A stretch of 64,000 bases of DNA from Oceanospirillum maris DSM 6286 (GTDB lineage Bacteria > Pseudomonadota > Gammaproteobacteria > Pseudomonadales > Halomonadaceae), in the NCBI RefSeq assembly GCF_000422865.1, contig NZ_KE383936.1, positions 158,146 to 222,145 on the forward strand, in the 5' to 3' direction. The notes beneath the pieces were generated by a model that saw only the letters and a program-made list of their open reading frames with translations, ran no database searches and had not been told where the DNA came from. This document shows, in pieces, positions 56,245 through 64,000 of the stretch (position 1 is its first letter; each line of letters opens with the position of its first letter). The translations under genes were made by a program, and so were the position numbers.

Positions 56245-57240
56245 ATGATTAATAGCAAGTATGATCAGGCGAGAGTCGTAACCGATGTGCAGGGGCTTGA
56301 ATCTCTGCGCAAAGGTGCTCGTGAAGATGACCCTGAAGCACTCAAAGAAGTCGCCCGTCAGTTTGAAGCCATGATGGTTCAAATGGTTATGAAAAATGCG
56401 CGTCAATCTAATGAGCTGCTATCAAAAGATGGCGTTTTTGATAGCGAACAAGTGCGCTTTTATCAGCAGATGTTTGATGAACAGATGGCGGTCAGTATTA
56501 CTGAAGGCGGTACTTTTGGCTTGGCTGATGTACTTGTTCGCCAATTAAGTAAGGACTATGGCTTAGAAACAGAGGCCGATCAGGCTAAGAATCCTGTTTC
56601 AATTCAAGACATGCTTAATCGTGGTAGTCGTTTCCCTGCGAGTCGCTATGACCCAGAACTTGTACAGAGCTGGCGTGAAAAATTTGCTGCTGAACGGGCT
56701 GATAAACAAACAGCCTTAGACGAGGCCAAACGACTCGAAGAAGGCTTTACATCACCGGAAGATTTTATCAGCACCCTTTATCCTGCTGCAGAGAAAGTTG
56801 CGGAAGAGTTGGGCTTAAACCCTCAGGTGATGTTATCTCAAGCGGCTCTTGAAACCGGTTGGGGGCGCTTTATGATTCGTGATGATAGCGGCAAAAATAG
56901 CTTCAACTTGTTTGGTATTAAGGCGGACAAACGTTGGGATGGTGAGTCTGCTGTGGTTTCAACCCTTGAGTATCGAGGCGGGACAGCCCAGCGAGAACAA
57001 GCCGCTTTCCGTGCTTACGGTAGCTATGAAGAAAGCCTGCGGGATTACGCCAATTTCTTACAAAGCAACCCTAGATATACCGATGCACTGAAAAATGCCG
57101 CCGATCCTGTGAAGTTTACTAAGGGCTTGCAAGATGCAGGTTATGCTACTGATCCTGCCTATGCACAGAAAATTCAAAGTATTCTAAATAGCAGCAGTAT
57201 GCAGCTTGCCGCTAAAGGAAATAACAATAGCCAGGGATGA
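56245..57240 (+). CDS. flgJ: Flagellar rod-assembly protein / muramidase FlgJ
   Basis: Two-domain protein of 331 aa: N-terminal rod-capping domain (EVARQFEAMMVQMVMKNARQSNELLSKDGVFDSEQVRFYQQMFDEQMA) and C-terminal peptidoglycan hydrolase of the glucosaminidase family (NPQVMLSQAALETGWGRFMIRDDSGKNSFNLFGIKADKRWDG with catalytic Glu in ALETGWG, and FRAYGSYEESLRDYANFL). It opens the cell wall for rod growth. Confidence 0.97.
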   Translation: MINSKYDQARVVTDVQGLESLRKGAREDDPEALKEVARQFEAMMVQMVMKNARQSNELLSKDGVFDSEQVRFYQQMFDEQMAVSITEGGTFGLADVLVRQLSKDYGLETEADQAKNPVSIQDMLNRGSRFPASRYDPELVQSWREKFAAERADKQTALDEAKRLEEGFTSPEDFISTLYPAAEKVAEELGLNPQVMLSQAALETGWGRFMIRDDSGKNSFNLFGIKADKRWDGESAVVSTLEYRGGTAQREQAAFRAYGSYEESLRDYANFLQSNPRYTDALKNAADPVKFTKGLQDAGYATDPAYAQKIQSILNSSSMQLAAKGNNNSQG

Positions 57241-57312
57241 TGCCGGGTTATTCACTGTGTTAAGACCTCCGTACCCTTATTAAAGGCCGGCGCTTAATAT
57301 TGGAGCAGAATT

Positions 57313-59472
57313 ATGTCAGATCTACTGAAGTTGGGTTACTCCGGGACAAGTGTTCACCAGAACGCTTTAAATGTTACCGGTCATAACATTGCGAACTTGG
57401 ATACGCCAGGGTATAGCCGCCAGCAAGCGGTTCAGCAGACAACAACGCCTCAAGGTTCCGGTGAAGGATATTATGGCACCGGTGCGATGACGACGACTAT
57501 TCGTCGTATTTCGGAGGCTTTTTTAACCCAGCAAGTTCGTAACGATACCAGCTTAGCAAAAGAGTCTGAAACGCTGCTGGGCTATGCTAAGCAGCTTGAT
57601 AACTTACTTGCCGATTCAAGCTCCAGCCCTGGTGCTGTATTGAATGACTTTTTTGCGGCAATGGAGTCGTTAAATGATGAGCCGGACTCCCAGCCTTTAC
57701 GTTCGTTGGTGCTTGCGGAATCTCAAACATTGGTCAATCGCTTTAACCTTGTCAATGAGCGTTATGAAGCAACTAATGATAACCTGAATACGCAAATGAT
57801 GACCAATGTTGATGATATCAACCGTATTGCTATTGCTATTGCAGGATTGAATGAAGAGATTGCAGCATCAAGCGGGCGTGGCGAAGGTACGCCAGCTAAT
57901 GATCTATTGGATATGCGCGAAGAAAAGCTGCGGGAATTAAGTGAATACGTGGGTGTGACCACAACCGATGTTGCCGATGGGACGGTATCGGTATTTATTG
58001 GTGATGGCTTCCCTCTTGTTATTAATGACGAGCCTTTTAAATTAAAAGCGGCACCAGGCCGAACCGATCAGCAGGCATTGGATATCTATTATTCTGATCC
58101 CCGAGAAGGGGATAAGATGATTACTGAGCTTGTTACGGGCGGTGAGTTAGGGGGGCTTCTTAAATTTCGTGAAGACGTTTTAAACCCTTCTATCAATGAG
58201 CTAGGCCGATTGGCCATCACCATGTCTGAAACCTTTAATGATCAGCATAAACTGGGGATGAATCTCAATAATGAGATTGGCGGTAATTTTTTTCGGGATG
58301 TAAACGAACGAGAGCTAGCTGAATCTCGTGTCACGGCTTATCAGGATAATAATCCCAATGGCAGTTTAGGCTTAGAAGTTCATATTACGGATTCAAGCGC
58401 ACTGACCAATAAAGACTATCGGTTGACCGCGTTGGAAGGTGGTACTGATACTAATACTAAATTTACACTGCGTGACTCTGACGGTAATCCTGTTCGTTTT
58501 ACCTATACCGATGCGGCAGGAGATACGGTTAATAAATCTGTCGTTACCTTGGCTGATTTAAAAGATGAGAATATTACCGTTGAGGTTGATGGCTTTCGAT
58601 TAAAACTGCCCAGTAGTGCTGCTGACAGTGTCTATAAAGGTGATGATTTTACGATCTCGCCTACTCGCACGGGTGCTAAAGATATTAGCCGTGAAATTAC
58701 ATCAGGTGATGAAATTGCCATTGCATCACCGATGCGAGCAACCACCGCTTCTTATAATACGGGTTCATTAGAAGTTATTTCTCGTGGTGTTAATGAAACC
58801 TTTAAGTCTGCTAGTACCGGTGGTTTTTCCGGTGATGAACCGGAAGATCCTAGTGTGTTCTTTGATCAGCGTGACGGCGCTATGCGACTGTACGATGGTG
58901 GTGTTGTATCGGATCTTCCTGATGGGGTTAAAGTTGAATTTGATCCAGCCCCTAGTAGTTATGCCAGTGGAGATGCTGATATGGCCTACGATATTATCGA
59001 TCCTAGTACAGGAGCTGTGCTTGCATCGGGTAATTACACATTAGGTCAAACTCAAAATGTTATTCCCGATAGCTGGGGTATCGAGATGAGTCTAGGCGGT
59101 ATGCCTGCAACTGGGGATACCGTTATTATCGACTTTAACACCGACGGCTTTGGTGATAACTCTAATGGTTCTGCCATGTCTGACTTACAGTCAGAAGGGG
59201 TTATTGATGGGGGGAAAGTAACCTATCAAGACTCTTACGCCCATATTGCTGAGTTTGTGGGCATCCAAACCGCCGAGGCTAAGGTTAATGCAGAATCTGG
59301 TGCGATTATTTTGGATCAGAGTGTTGCGCTAAGGGATGGTGTTTCTGGGGTCAACCTTGATGAGGAAGCGGCTAACCTGATTAAATTTCAGCAAGCCTAT
59401 AATGCTTCTGCACAGCTAATCTCTATTTCACAACAACTATTTTCAACGCTCATTAACGCGGTTGGGAGATAA
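57313..59472 (+). CDS. flgK: Flagellar hook-associated protein 1 (FlgK)
   Basis: Hook-filament junction protein of 719 aa. N-terminal block LLKLGYSGTSVHQNALNVTGHNIANLDTPGYSRQQAV and C-terminal GVSGVNLDEEAANLIKFQQAYNASAQLISISQQLFSTLINAVG are canonical; NRFNLVNERYEATNDNLN and the NDLLDMREEKLRELSEYVGV region follow the family. The middle is longer than in E. coli. GGAGCAG precedes the start; flgL follows after two bases. Confidence 0.96.
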   Translation: MSDLLKLGYSGTSVHQNALNVTGHNIANLDTPGYSRQQAVQQTTTPQGSGEGYYGTGAMTTTIRRISEAFLTQQVRNDTSLAKESETLLGYAKQLDNLLADSSSSPGAVLNDFFAAMESLNDEPDSQPLRSLVLAESQTLVNRFNLVNERYEATNDNLNTQMMTNVDDINRIAIAIAGLNEEIAASSGRGEGTPANDLLDMREEKLRELSEYVGVTTTDVADGTVSVFIGDGFPLVINDEPFKLKAAPGRTDQQALDIYYSDPREGDKMITELVTGGELGGLLKFREDVLNPSINELGRLAITMSETFNDQHKLGMNLNNEIGGNFFRDVNERELAESRVTAYQDNNPNGSLGLEVHITDSSALTNKDYRLTALEGGTDTNTKFTLRDSDGNPVRFTYTDAAGDTVNKSVVTLADLKDENITVEVDGFRLKLPSSAADSVYKGDDFTISPTRTGAKDISREITSGDEIAIASPMRATTASYNTGSLEVISRGVNETFKSASTGGFSGDEPEDPSVFFDQRDGAMRLYDGGVVSDLPDGVKVEFDPAPSSYASGDADMAYDIIDPSTGAVLASGNYTLGQTQNVIPDSWGIEMSLGGMPATGDTVIIDFNTDGFGDNSNGSAMSDLQSEGVIDGGKVTYQDSYAHIAEFVGIQTAEAKVNAESGAIILDQSVALRDGVSGVNLDEEAANLIKFQQAYNASAQLISISQQLFSTLINAVGR

Positions 59473-59474
59473 TT

Positions 59475-60740
59475 ATGCGAATTTCAACATCTCAGATTAA
59501 CTATCGTAATACCACCAGTATTTTACAAAATCAGACGGATCTTTTTAACACCTCCCAGCAGCTGGGGACAGGTAAGCGAGTATTAACGCCCTCTGATGAT
59601 CCTGTGTCGAGTACTTTAGCGTTTAATGCGAAAAACAAGCTGTCTAATATTGATCAATACGGTAAAAATATCGATTACGCCGTAAAAAGTCTGCGTACCA
59701 GTGAATCTGCTCTAGAAAGTATTCATACCGGATTAACCCGTGTACGCCAGTTGATGATTCAAGCGACCAACGATACGATTGGCGACGATGGCCGTAAAAC
59801 AATCGGTTTAGAAATCAGAGAAATTACGGATCAGTTAGAAAAGTTTATTAACACCAAAGATGAGCAAGGCAACTATATCTTCTCTGGTAGTAAAGTTGAT
59901 ACTCCCCCTTTCGCAAAGCAGTCTGACGGTAGCTACAGTTATCAAGGTGATGGCAAAGAACGAGAAGTTCAGATCTCGGATAGTGTTAAAGCGGCTTTAA
60001 ATATGACCGGTAAGGAAATTTTTGAAGATATTCCTTCCGCTATGTATGCCCAAGACCCAGTTAAGAGTTATCCAAATGAAGCTAATACGGGAACAGATGA
60101 TATTACCGTAACAGGTAAACAGGCATTTCTGGATGGGCATCAAATTGGAGACTATCAGGTAGAGGTAACGAATGATGCAGTGACGCCACCTGAAATTACA
60201 GTCACTGGGCCGCGTGGAAGTGTAATTGACCTTTCTGCACCTGCAGCTGGAACTCCAAATACTTTAGAGGCTTTGGCTAGCTACTTAAACAACGGCGCTG
60301 ATGCATCTACGGGTTCTATGGCTTTAACATTGCCAGGAGCACCAACGACAGTTACTGGCGACAGCTTCACCCTGCGCGTCAATAATGAAAAGCAAGATAT
60401 GCTGACGGGTATGCAGCGTTTTGCTGAAACGTTAGAAAATTATAGTGGTGAAGACTATCAAAAAGATCTACTTAGTAGTTCTTTAGATGATGTTGATAGT
60501 TGGCTAAATAGCGTTGAAGTGGCTCGTACAGAACACGGTACACGCCGTAATGGTGTTGATGCGATTGGCCAAAATAATGCCAGCGTTGAGATTTTCCTTA
60601 AAGAGCAAGTGAGCACCTTAGAAGATATAGACTGGGCATCAGCGATGAGTGAGTTTATTCTACAGAAAACAGCCTTAGAGGCTTCACAGCAAACCTTTAG
60701 CAAAATCTCATCGCTAAGTTTGTTTAACTATATGAACTAA
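59475..60740 (+). CDS. flgL: Flagellar hook-associated protein 3 (FlgL)
   Basis: Second junction protein, 421 aa. The flagellin-like N-terminus MRISTSQINYRNTTSILQNQTDLFNTSQQLGTGKRVLTPSDDPVSS, the FINTKDEQGNYIFSGSKVDTPPF block and the C-terminal DWASAMSEFILQKTALEASQQTFSKISSLSLFNYM are typical. A roughly 100-residue central segment (TGTDDITVTGKQAFLDG onwards) makes it longer than E. coli FlgL. Last gene before the flagellins. Confidence 0.96.
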   Translation: MRISTSQINYRNTTSILQNQTDLFNTSQQLGTGKRVLTPSDDPVSSTLAFNAKNKLSNIDQYGKNIDYAVKSLRTSESALESIHTGLTRVRQLMIQATNDTIGDDGRKTIGLEIREITDQLEKFINTKDEQGNYIFSGSKVDTPPFAKQSDGSYSYQGDGKEREVQISDSVKAALNMTGKEIFEDIPSAMYAQDPVKSYPNEANTGTDDITVTGKQAFLDGHQIGDYQVEVTNDAVTPPEITVTGPRGSVIDLSAPAAGTPNTLEALASYLNNGADASTGSMALTLPGAPTTVTGDSFTLRVNNEKQDMLTGMQRFAETLENYSGEDYQKDLLSSSLDDVDSWLNSVEVARTEHGTRRNGVDAIGQNNASVEIFLKEQVSTLEDIDWASAMSEFILQKTALEASQQTFSKISSLSLFNYMN

Positions 60741-60784
60741 ATCACCTAGCTAAATATCCGAGATGAATGCTCTGTTGTAATTTC

Positions 60785-60809
60785 AAGCTGCCAACTGGCA
60801 GCTTTTTTA
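60785..60809 (+). terminator. Intrinsic terminator after flgL
   Basis: AAGCTGCC-aact-GGCAGCTT followed by T6 (60785-60809). Confidence 0.9.
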
Positions 60810-60951
60810 TATCTAATGCGGCGAAGATTTACCGATAGATATCGAATACCATTGCCGCTTTTCTTGATGATAAGCGACGAACTTATTCCGCTTGAATGAT
60901 TTTAATGGATTTATTGATCTTAACTGTATGATAGTTAAGGGTTTTTTTAAT

Positions 60952-60967
60952 TGGCACGCTGCTTGCT
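60952..60967 (+). promoter_or_regulatory. Sigma-54 promoter of flagellin 1
   Basis: TGGCACG-CTGC-TTGCT matches TGGCACR-N4-TTGCW exactly. The transcript would start near 60978. No sigma-28 motif of correct spacing is seen before this gene. Confidence 0.85.
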
Positions 60968-61089
60968 TTGTTAGAGGTAAGGCAAGCTCGGGCGTACTCG
61001 CTTCGAGTGATGAGTATGCCGGGCATTAATTTGATTAAGCAGCCTGCAGGCTGCGTGTCCAATACCTGAGAAAACGGAAGGGACTGAAT

Positions 61090-62253
61090 ATGGCTTTATT
61101 TGTAAATACCAACGTAGCGGCTTTAAACGGCCAGAAAAACCTGATGGACGTAACGAGCCGTATGAACAGCTCGTTTGAAAAGCTATCTTCTGGTAGCCGT
61201 ATTAATAGCGCGAAAGATGATGCAGCAGGCTTGCAGATTTCTGACCGACTTACGACTCAGGTTATCGGCTTAGAGCAAGCAACCCGTAATGCCAACGATG
61301 GCATCTCTATTGCGCAAATTGCAGAGGGTGCATTGAGTGAAGTAACCACAAATATCCAGCGTATGCGTCAGTTAGTAGTACAAGGCGGTAACCGTACTTT
61401 GTCATCTGACGACCGGAATGCTTTAGGGCAAGAATTCACAAAGTTGCTTGATGTGAATAATGATATCGCCGGACGTACTTCCTACGGTACTCAAAAACTA
61501 TTGAACAGTGACTCTCCTGAAGCTGGCTTTCAGATTCAAACGGGGGCTTATTCTGGTGAGCAAGATACTATCACTACAGGCAATGCTGAGCTTTCTGCTA
61601 TGTTTGGCAAGGTTTTGTCAGACGAAGGGATCACTGGCGATTTATCTGATATGAGTGCTGGTTTGTCGGATTACGGTACTCTAGGTGAGATGGTTGGCGC
61701 TTATATGGCTGTTAATGGTGAGTCTGATATAGCCGCAGCAGCTGACGCTCTTTTGGGTGTTCGTACGGGTGATATTGCTGCTTCTAGTTTAGGTGAGCGA
61801 GGCGCGGCTGAACTGAATGTAGTGGAATTAACTAAAGTGCTAACACAAGAGGCTAGTGGCAGTGGTGGTTTTGCTGTGCTTTCGACTGTAAGTGCTGCTC
61901 TAGGCTTTATGGGCTTGGCTGGTACAGGTTCTGATGTATTGACAGGTGATGAGCTTCATACTATTCACGGTTTTGCCACAGATACACTGCTTGATTCAAT
62001 GACGAGTTTAATTACTCAAGTTGATAAACAACGTGCCAAGTTGGGTGCAGAGCAAAACGGCCTGACATCGGTTATCCGAAGTAATACAACTGCTGTAGTT
62101 AATGTATCGGATTCTCGCTCACGGATTATGGATACTGATTTTGCGGCGGAAACTTCAGAGTTAACCCGTAACCAAATTATCCAGCAAGCATCTACGACTA
62201 TTCTGTCTCAGGCAAACCAGTTGCCGCAAACAGCGTTAACCTTGCTGGGCTAA
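61090..62253 (+). CDS. Flagellin 1
   Basis: Filament subunit of 387 aa. Canonical flagellin ends: MALFVNTNVAALNGQKNLM, SFEKLSSGSRINSAKDDAAGLQISDRLTTQ, NANDGISIAQIAEGALSEV, and C-terminal RSRIMDTDFAAETSELTRNQIIQQASTTILSQANQLPQTALTLLG. The central region (about 170-310) is Ala/Gly/Ser rich and has diverged from flagellin 2. GGAAGGG lies 8-9 bases before the ATG. It has a sigma-54 promoter, unlike the next two genes, and is therefore probably the core flagellin. Likely a target of pseudaminic acid glycosylation on Ser/Thr. Confidence 0.96.
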   Translation: MALFVNTNVAALNGQKNLMDVTSRMNSSFEKLSSGSRINSAKDDAAGLQISDRLTTQVIGLEQATRNANDGISIAQIAEGALSEVTTNIQRMRQLVVQGGNRTLSSDDRNALGQEFTKLLDVNNDIAGRTSYGTQKLLNSDSPEAGFQIQTGAYSGEQDTITTGNAELSAMFGKVLSDEGITGDLSDMSAGLSDYGTLGEMVGAYMAVNGESDIAAAADALLGVRTGDIAASSLGERGAAELNVVELTKVLTQEASGSGGFAVLSTVSAALGFMGLAGTGSDVLTGDELHTIHGFATDTLLDSMTSLITQVDKQRAKLGAEQNGLTSVIRSNTTAVVNVSDSRSRIMDTDFAAETSELTRNQIIQQASTTILSQANQLPQTALTLLG

Positions 62254-62371
62254 CGTTCTAGGCAGTCGGGTTTAGCATCACTATGATCAATATATTAGAG
62301 CTTAATAAGATGGCTTTAATAGATGACGTAACCTGAATAAGCTGTCTTATAAATGTTCTTTTTTAAATAAA

Positions 62372-62402
62372 AGCCTGTAGTTAATCTGCAGGCTTTTTTT
62401 TA
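62372..62402 (+). terminator. Intrinsic terminator after flagellin 1
   Basis: AGCCTGTAG (62372-62380) pairs with CTGCAGGCT (62386-62394), one G-U, loop TTAAT, then T8-9. Confidence 0.9.
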
Positions 62403-62421
62403 ATTTTTTTGATAAAAAAGT

Positions 62422-62448
62422 TAAAGCTAATGATTATGCAGCCGATAA
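62422..62448 (+). promoter_or_regulatory. Sigma-28 (FliA) promoter of flagellin 2
   Basis: TAAA (62422-62425), 15 bases, GCCGATAA (62441-62448): an exact match to the FliA consensus. The start codon follows at 62537. Confidence 0.88.
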
Positions 62449-62536
62449 ATAAAGTACAGCGGCTTTGTATGGCCTAAAGCAATTAGTTAGATAGATTAAA
62501 TCTTAAATTTAAATTAATAAGATTGAGGGTTCTCCC

Positions 62537-63706
62537 ATGGCTTTATTTGTAAATACCAACGTATCGGCTCTAAACGGCCAAAAAAACTTGATGGATGTTA
62601 CTAGTCGTATGAACAGCTCGTTTGAGAAGCTGTCTTCTGGTAGCCGTATCAACAGTGCTAAGGATGATGCGGCAGGTCTTCAAATTTCTGATCGTTTAAC
62701 CACCCAAATTACCGGTCTAAACCAAGCTAACCGTAACGCGAATGATGGTATCTCTATTGCTCAAATCGCAGAAGGCGCATTGAGTGAAGTAACCACTAAC
62801 GTACAGCGTATGCGTCAGTTGGTTGTACAAGGTGGTAACCGTACTTTATCGTCTGATGACCGTAGTGCTCTAGCGCAAGAATTTACCAAACTGCTGGATA
62901 CCAATAACGATATTGCAGATCGTACTGCTTACGGCACGACCAAAATCTTGAATGGCGATTCGCCAGAAGCGGGCTTCCAGATTCAATCAGGTGCGCAAGC
63001 AGGCGAGCAAGATACGGTAACAACTGGTAATGCTGAGCTTGCTGCCTTGTTTGGTAAGATGGGTGAAGGTAATGCAACAACTATGTCTGATATTAGTGCC
63101 AACCTTAATACTGCAGGTGAGATAGGTAAGGTTATTCAGGCCTATGCTGTTATCGCTGGTGAATCTGACTTGGGTGCTGCCGCTGATGCGGTTCTGGGTG
63201 CGGATCGTGAGGGTACTGTTGCTGATTTAGGTGGTGATAACGCTAAAGGCACAGTGAATGTTTCTGCTTTGACAGAAGTACTTGAAGGTGAAGTTGCCAA
63301 CTCTGGTGAGTTTGCTGTGTACTCTGATATTGGTGCTGCTTTAACTGTTGGTACTCTTGCCGCTGATATTGGTACTGTAGTTTCTACAGGCTTTACCGAT
63401 GCTCAAATTAATACGCTACACGGCTTTGCTACTGATACCCTGCTAGATGCGATGAGTGGTCTTGTGACTCAAGTTGATAAGCAGCGCGCTAAGCTGGGTG
63501 CAGAGCAAAATGGTTTGACCTCTATGGTGCGTAGTAATACTGCGGCTGTGGTTAACGTATCGGATTCTCGTTCTCGCATTATGGATACTGATTTTGCTTC
63601 AGAAACTTCTGAGCTGACTCGTAACCAAATTATCCAGCAAGCTTCTACGACTATTCTGTCTCAGGCTAACCAGTTGCCACAGACTGCATTGTCTTTGCTT
63701 CGTTAA
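62537..63706 (+). CDS. Flagellin 2
   Basis: Filament subunit of 389 aa, nearly identical to flagellin 1 over the first 160 and last 75 residues and different in the middle (AALFGKMGEGNATTMS onwards). TTGAGGG lies ten bases before the ATG, and the leader just before the start (GAGGGTT then TCCCATGG) is shared with the third flagellin gene. It is transcribed from its own sigma-28 promoter and ends in a strong terminator, so it is an independent unit. Confidence 0.96.
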   Translation: MALFVNTNVSALNGQKNLMDVTSRMNSSFEKLSSGSRINSAKDDAAGLQISDRLTTQITGLNQANRNANDGISIAQIAEGALSEVTTNVQRMRQLVVQGGNRTLSSDDRSALAQEFTKLLDTNNDIADRTAYGTTKILNGDSPEAGFQIQSGAQAGEQDTVTTGNAELAALFGKMGEGNATTMSDISANLNTAGEIGKVIQAYAVIAGESDLGAAADAVLGADREGTVADLGGDNAKGTVNVSALTEVLEGEVANSGEFAVYSDIGAALTVGTLAADIGTVVSTGFTDAQINTLHGFATDTLLDAMSGLVTQVDKQRAKLGAEQNGLTSMVRSNTAAVVNVSDSRSRIMDTDFASETSELTRNQIIQQASTTILSQANQLPQTALSLLR

Positions 63707-63723
63707 TGATAGTTACAATGACG

Positions 63724-63805
63724 GTCACTGCAGCGTTAATCTAGATGCTGGTAGTGACTGCCATGCTATGGAAAAAAACACGATCTTCGGATCGTGTTTT
63801 TTTTT
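63724..63805 (+). terminator. Double hairpin terminator after flagellin 2
   Basis: First an inverted repeat GTCACT (63724-63729) / AGTGAC (63753-63758), then the strong terminator ACACGATC-TTCG-GATCGTGT flanked by A7 and T7 or more (63772-63805). Confidence 0.9.
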
Positions 63806-63839
63806 GCAAATTTATTTGCTGTTTTCTTTAAATTTATTT

Positions 63840-63866
63840 TAAAGCTTAGACATACCTAGCCGATAT
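63840..63866 (+). promoter_or_regulatory. Sigma-28 (FliA) promoter of flagellin 3
   Basis: TAAA (63840-63843), 15 bases, GCCGATAT (63859-63866): one mismatch to the FliA consensus and the same TAAAGCT start as the flagellin 2 promoter. Confidence 0.82.
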
Positions 63867-63922
63867 ATATATTTACAGAGCTTCCATAGCTTAAAAAAAT
63901 CAATAGGTTTGAGGGTTTTCCC

Positions 63923-64000
63923 ATGGCTTTATTTGTAAATACCAACGTATCGGCTTTAAACGGTCAAAAAAATCTAATGGACGTTACCAGTCGTATGAAC
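63923..64000 (+). CDS. Flagellin 3, 5' end only (cut by window edge)
   Basis: The first 26 codons, beginning MALFVNTNVSALNGQKNLM, are identical in protein sequence to flagellin 2. The same GAGGG ribosome site and leader precede the ATG. The rest lies outside the window. Confidence 0.93.
   Translation, partial: MALFVNTNVSALNGQKNLMDVTSRMN

Larger units (their letters stand above)
60741..61089 (+). other. 349-base region upstream of flagellin 1
   Basis: Holds the flgL terminator (60785-60809), a perfect sigma-54 promoter (60952-60967), and a structured leader of about 110 bases: hairpin GGCGTACTC/GAGTATGCC (60991-61020) and hairpin GCAGCC-tgca-GGCTGC (61039-61054). An ACGGAAGGG near the start codon contains the ribosome site and looks like a CsrA-type GGA site. 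No protein gene is present. Confidence 0.75.

Noticed and set aside
60815..60836. TAAT ... ACCGATAG as a sigma-28 promoter of flagellin 1
   Set aside because: The spacing is about 13 rather than 15 bases and both boxes have mismatches, while a perfect sigma-54 site lies closer to the gene.

Overview
The window reads as one contiguous chromosomal segment of a marine gammaproteobacterium. The order dnaE-accA-tilS-pyrG-kdsA-eno-ftsB-ispD-ispF-truD-surE-pcm-...-rpoS is the classic gammaproteobacterial arrangement. Moderate GC, a polar-type flagellar cluster with multiple flagellins, a zinc-regulated porin-like gene and a pseudaminic-acid operon suggest Oceanospirillales (Neptunomonas/Amphritea/Marinomonas-like); this placement is inference from memory, not a search. 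No rRNA, tRNA, CRISPR array, prophage or intact transposase was found.

Layout. 1-18151: housekeeping genes (3' end of rnhB, dnaE, accA, tilS, pyrG, kdsA, eno, ftsB-ispD-ispF, truD, surE, pcm, a DUF368 undecaprenyl-phosphate transporter and rpoS; nlpD, usually just before rpoS, is absent). 18432-26460: an EAL-CBS-GGDEF protein, a small protein behind a tandem Pho box, hemH, rsmE, a DsbA-family protein, and a periplasmic-sensor PAS-GGDEF-EAL protein behind an FNR/Anr box. 26501-31674: an aromatic/aspartate aminotransferase, a diiron (ODP-like) metallo-beta-lactamase-fold protein in an operon with a soluble chemoreceptor-like protein, and a divergent transmembrane chemoreceptor. 31772-37491: a minus-strand pseudaminic acid operon (pseB-pseC-pseF-pseG-formyltransferase-like-pseI) with no pseH. 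37760-47852: thiolase, TetR regulator, Zur-controlled porin-znuACB zinc uptake operon, and an acyl-CoA synthetase/SDR/acyl-CoA dehydrogenase operon that shares a KstR2-type operator with the TetR gene. 47853-48463: a gene-free stretch that resembles a stand-alone TnpB omega-RNA / IS200-IS605 right end. 48464-64000: flgBCDE, flgFGHIJKL and three tandem flagellin genes (the last cut by the window edge).

How parts connect. Pseudaminic acid is the usual sugar for O-glycosylation of polar flagellins, so the pse operon probably serves the flagellins at the right edge. Promoter motifs imply a Vibrio-like hierarchy: sigma-54 sites before flgF, flagellin 1 and probably flgB, and sigma-28 sites before flagellins 2 and 3. 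Motility and oxygen/c-di-GMP signalling genes (two c-di-GMP enzymes, ODP-like sensor, two chemoreceptor-type proteins, Pho and FNR boxes) fill the middle.

Most interesting leads: the solitary omega-RNA-like locus beside the flagellar genes; the ODP-like sensor plus minimal chemoreceptor pair; the formyltransferase in place of PseH; the four-half-site Pho promoter; the hook protein with a roughly 360-residue insertion; and a recurring habit of short tandem duplications at gene ends.
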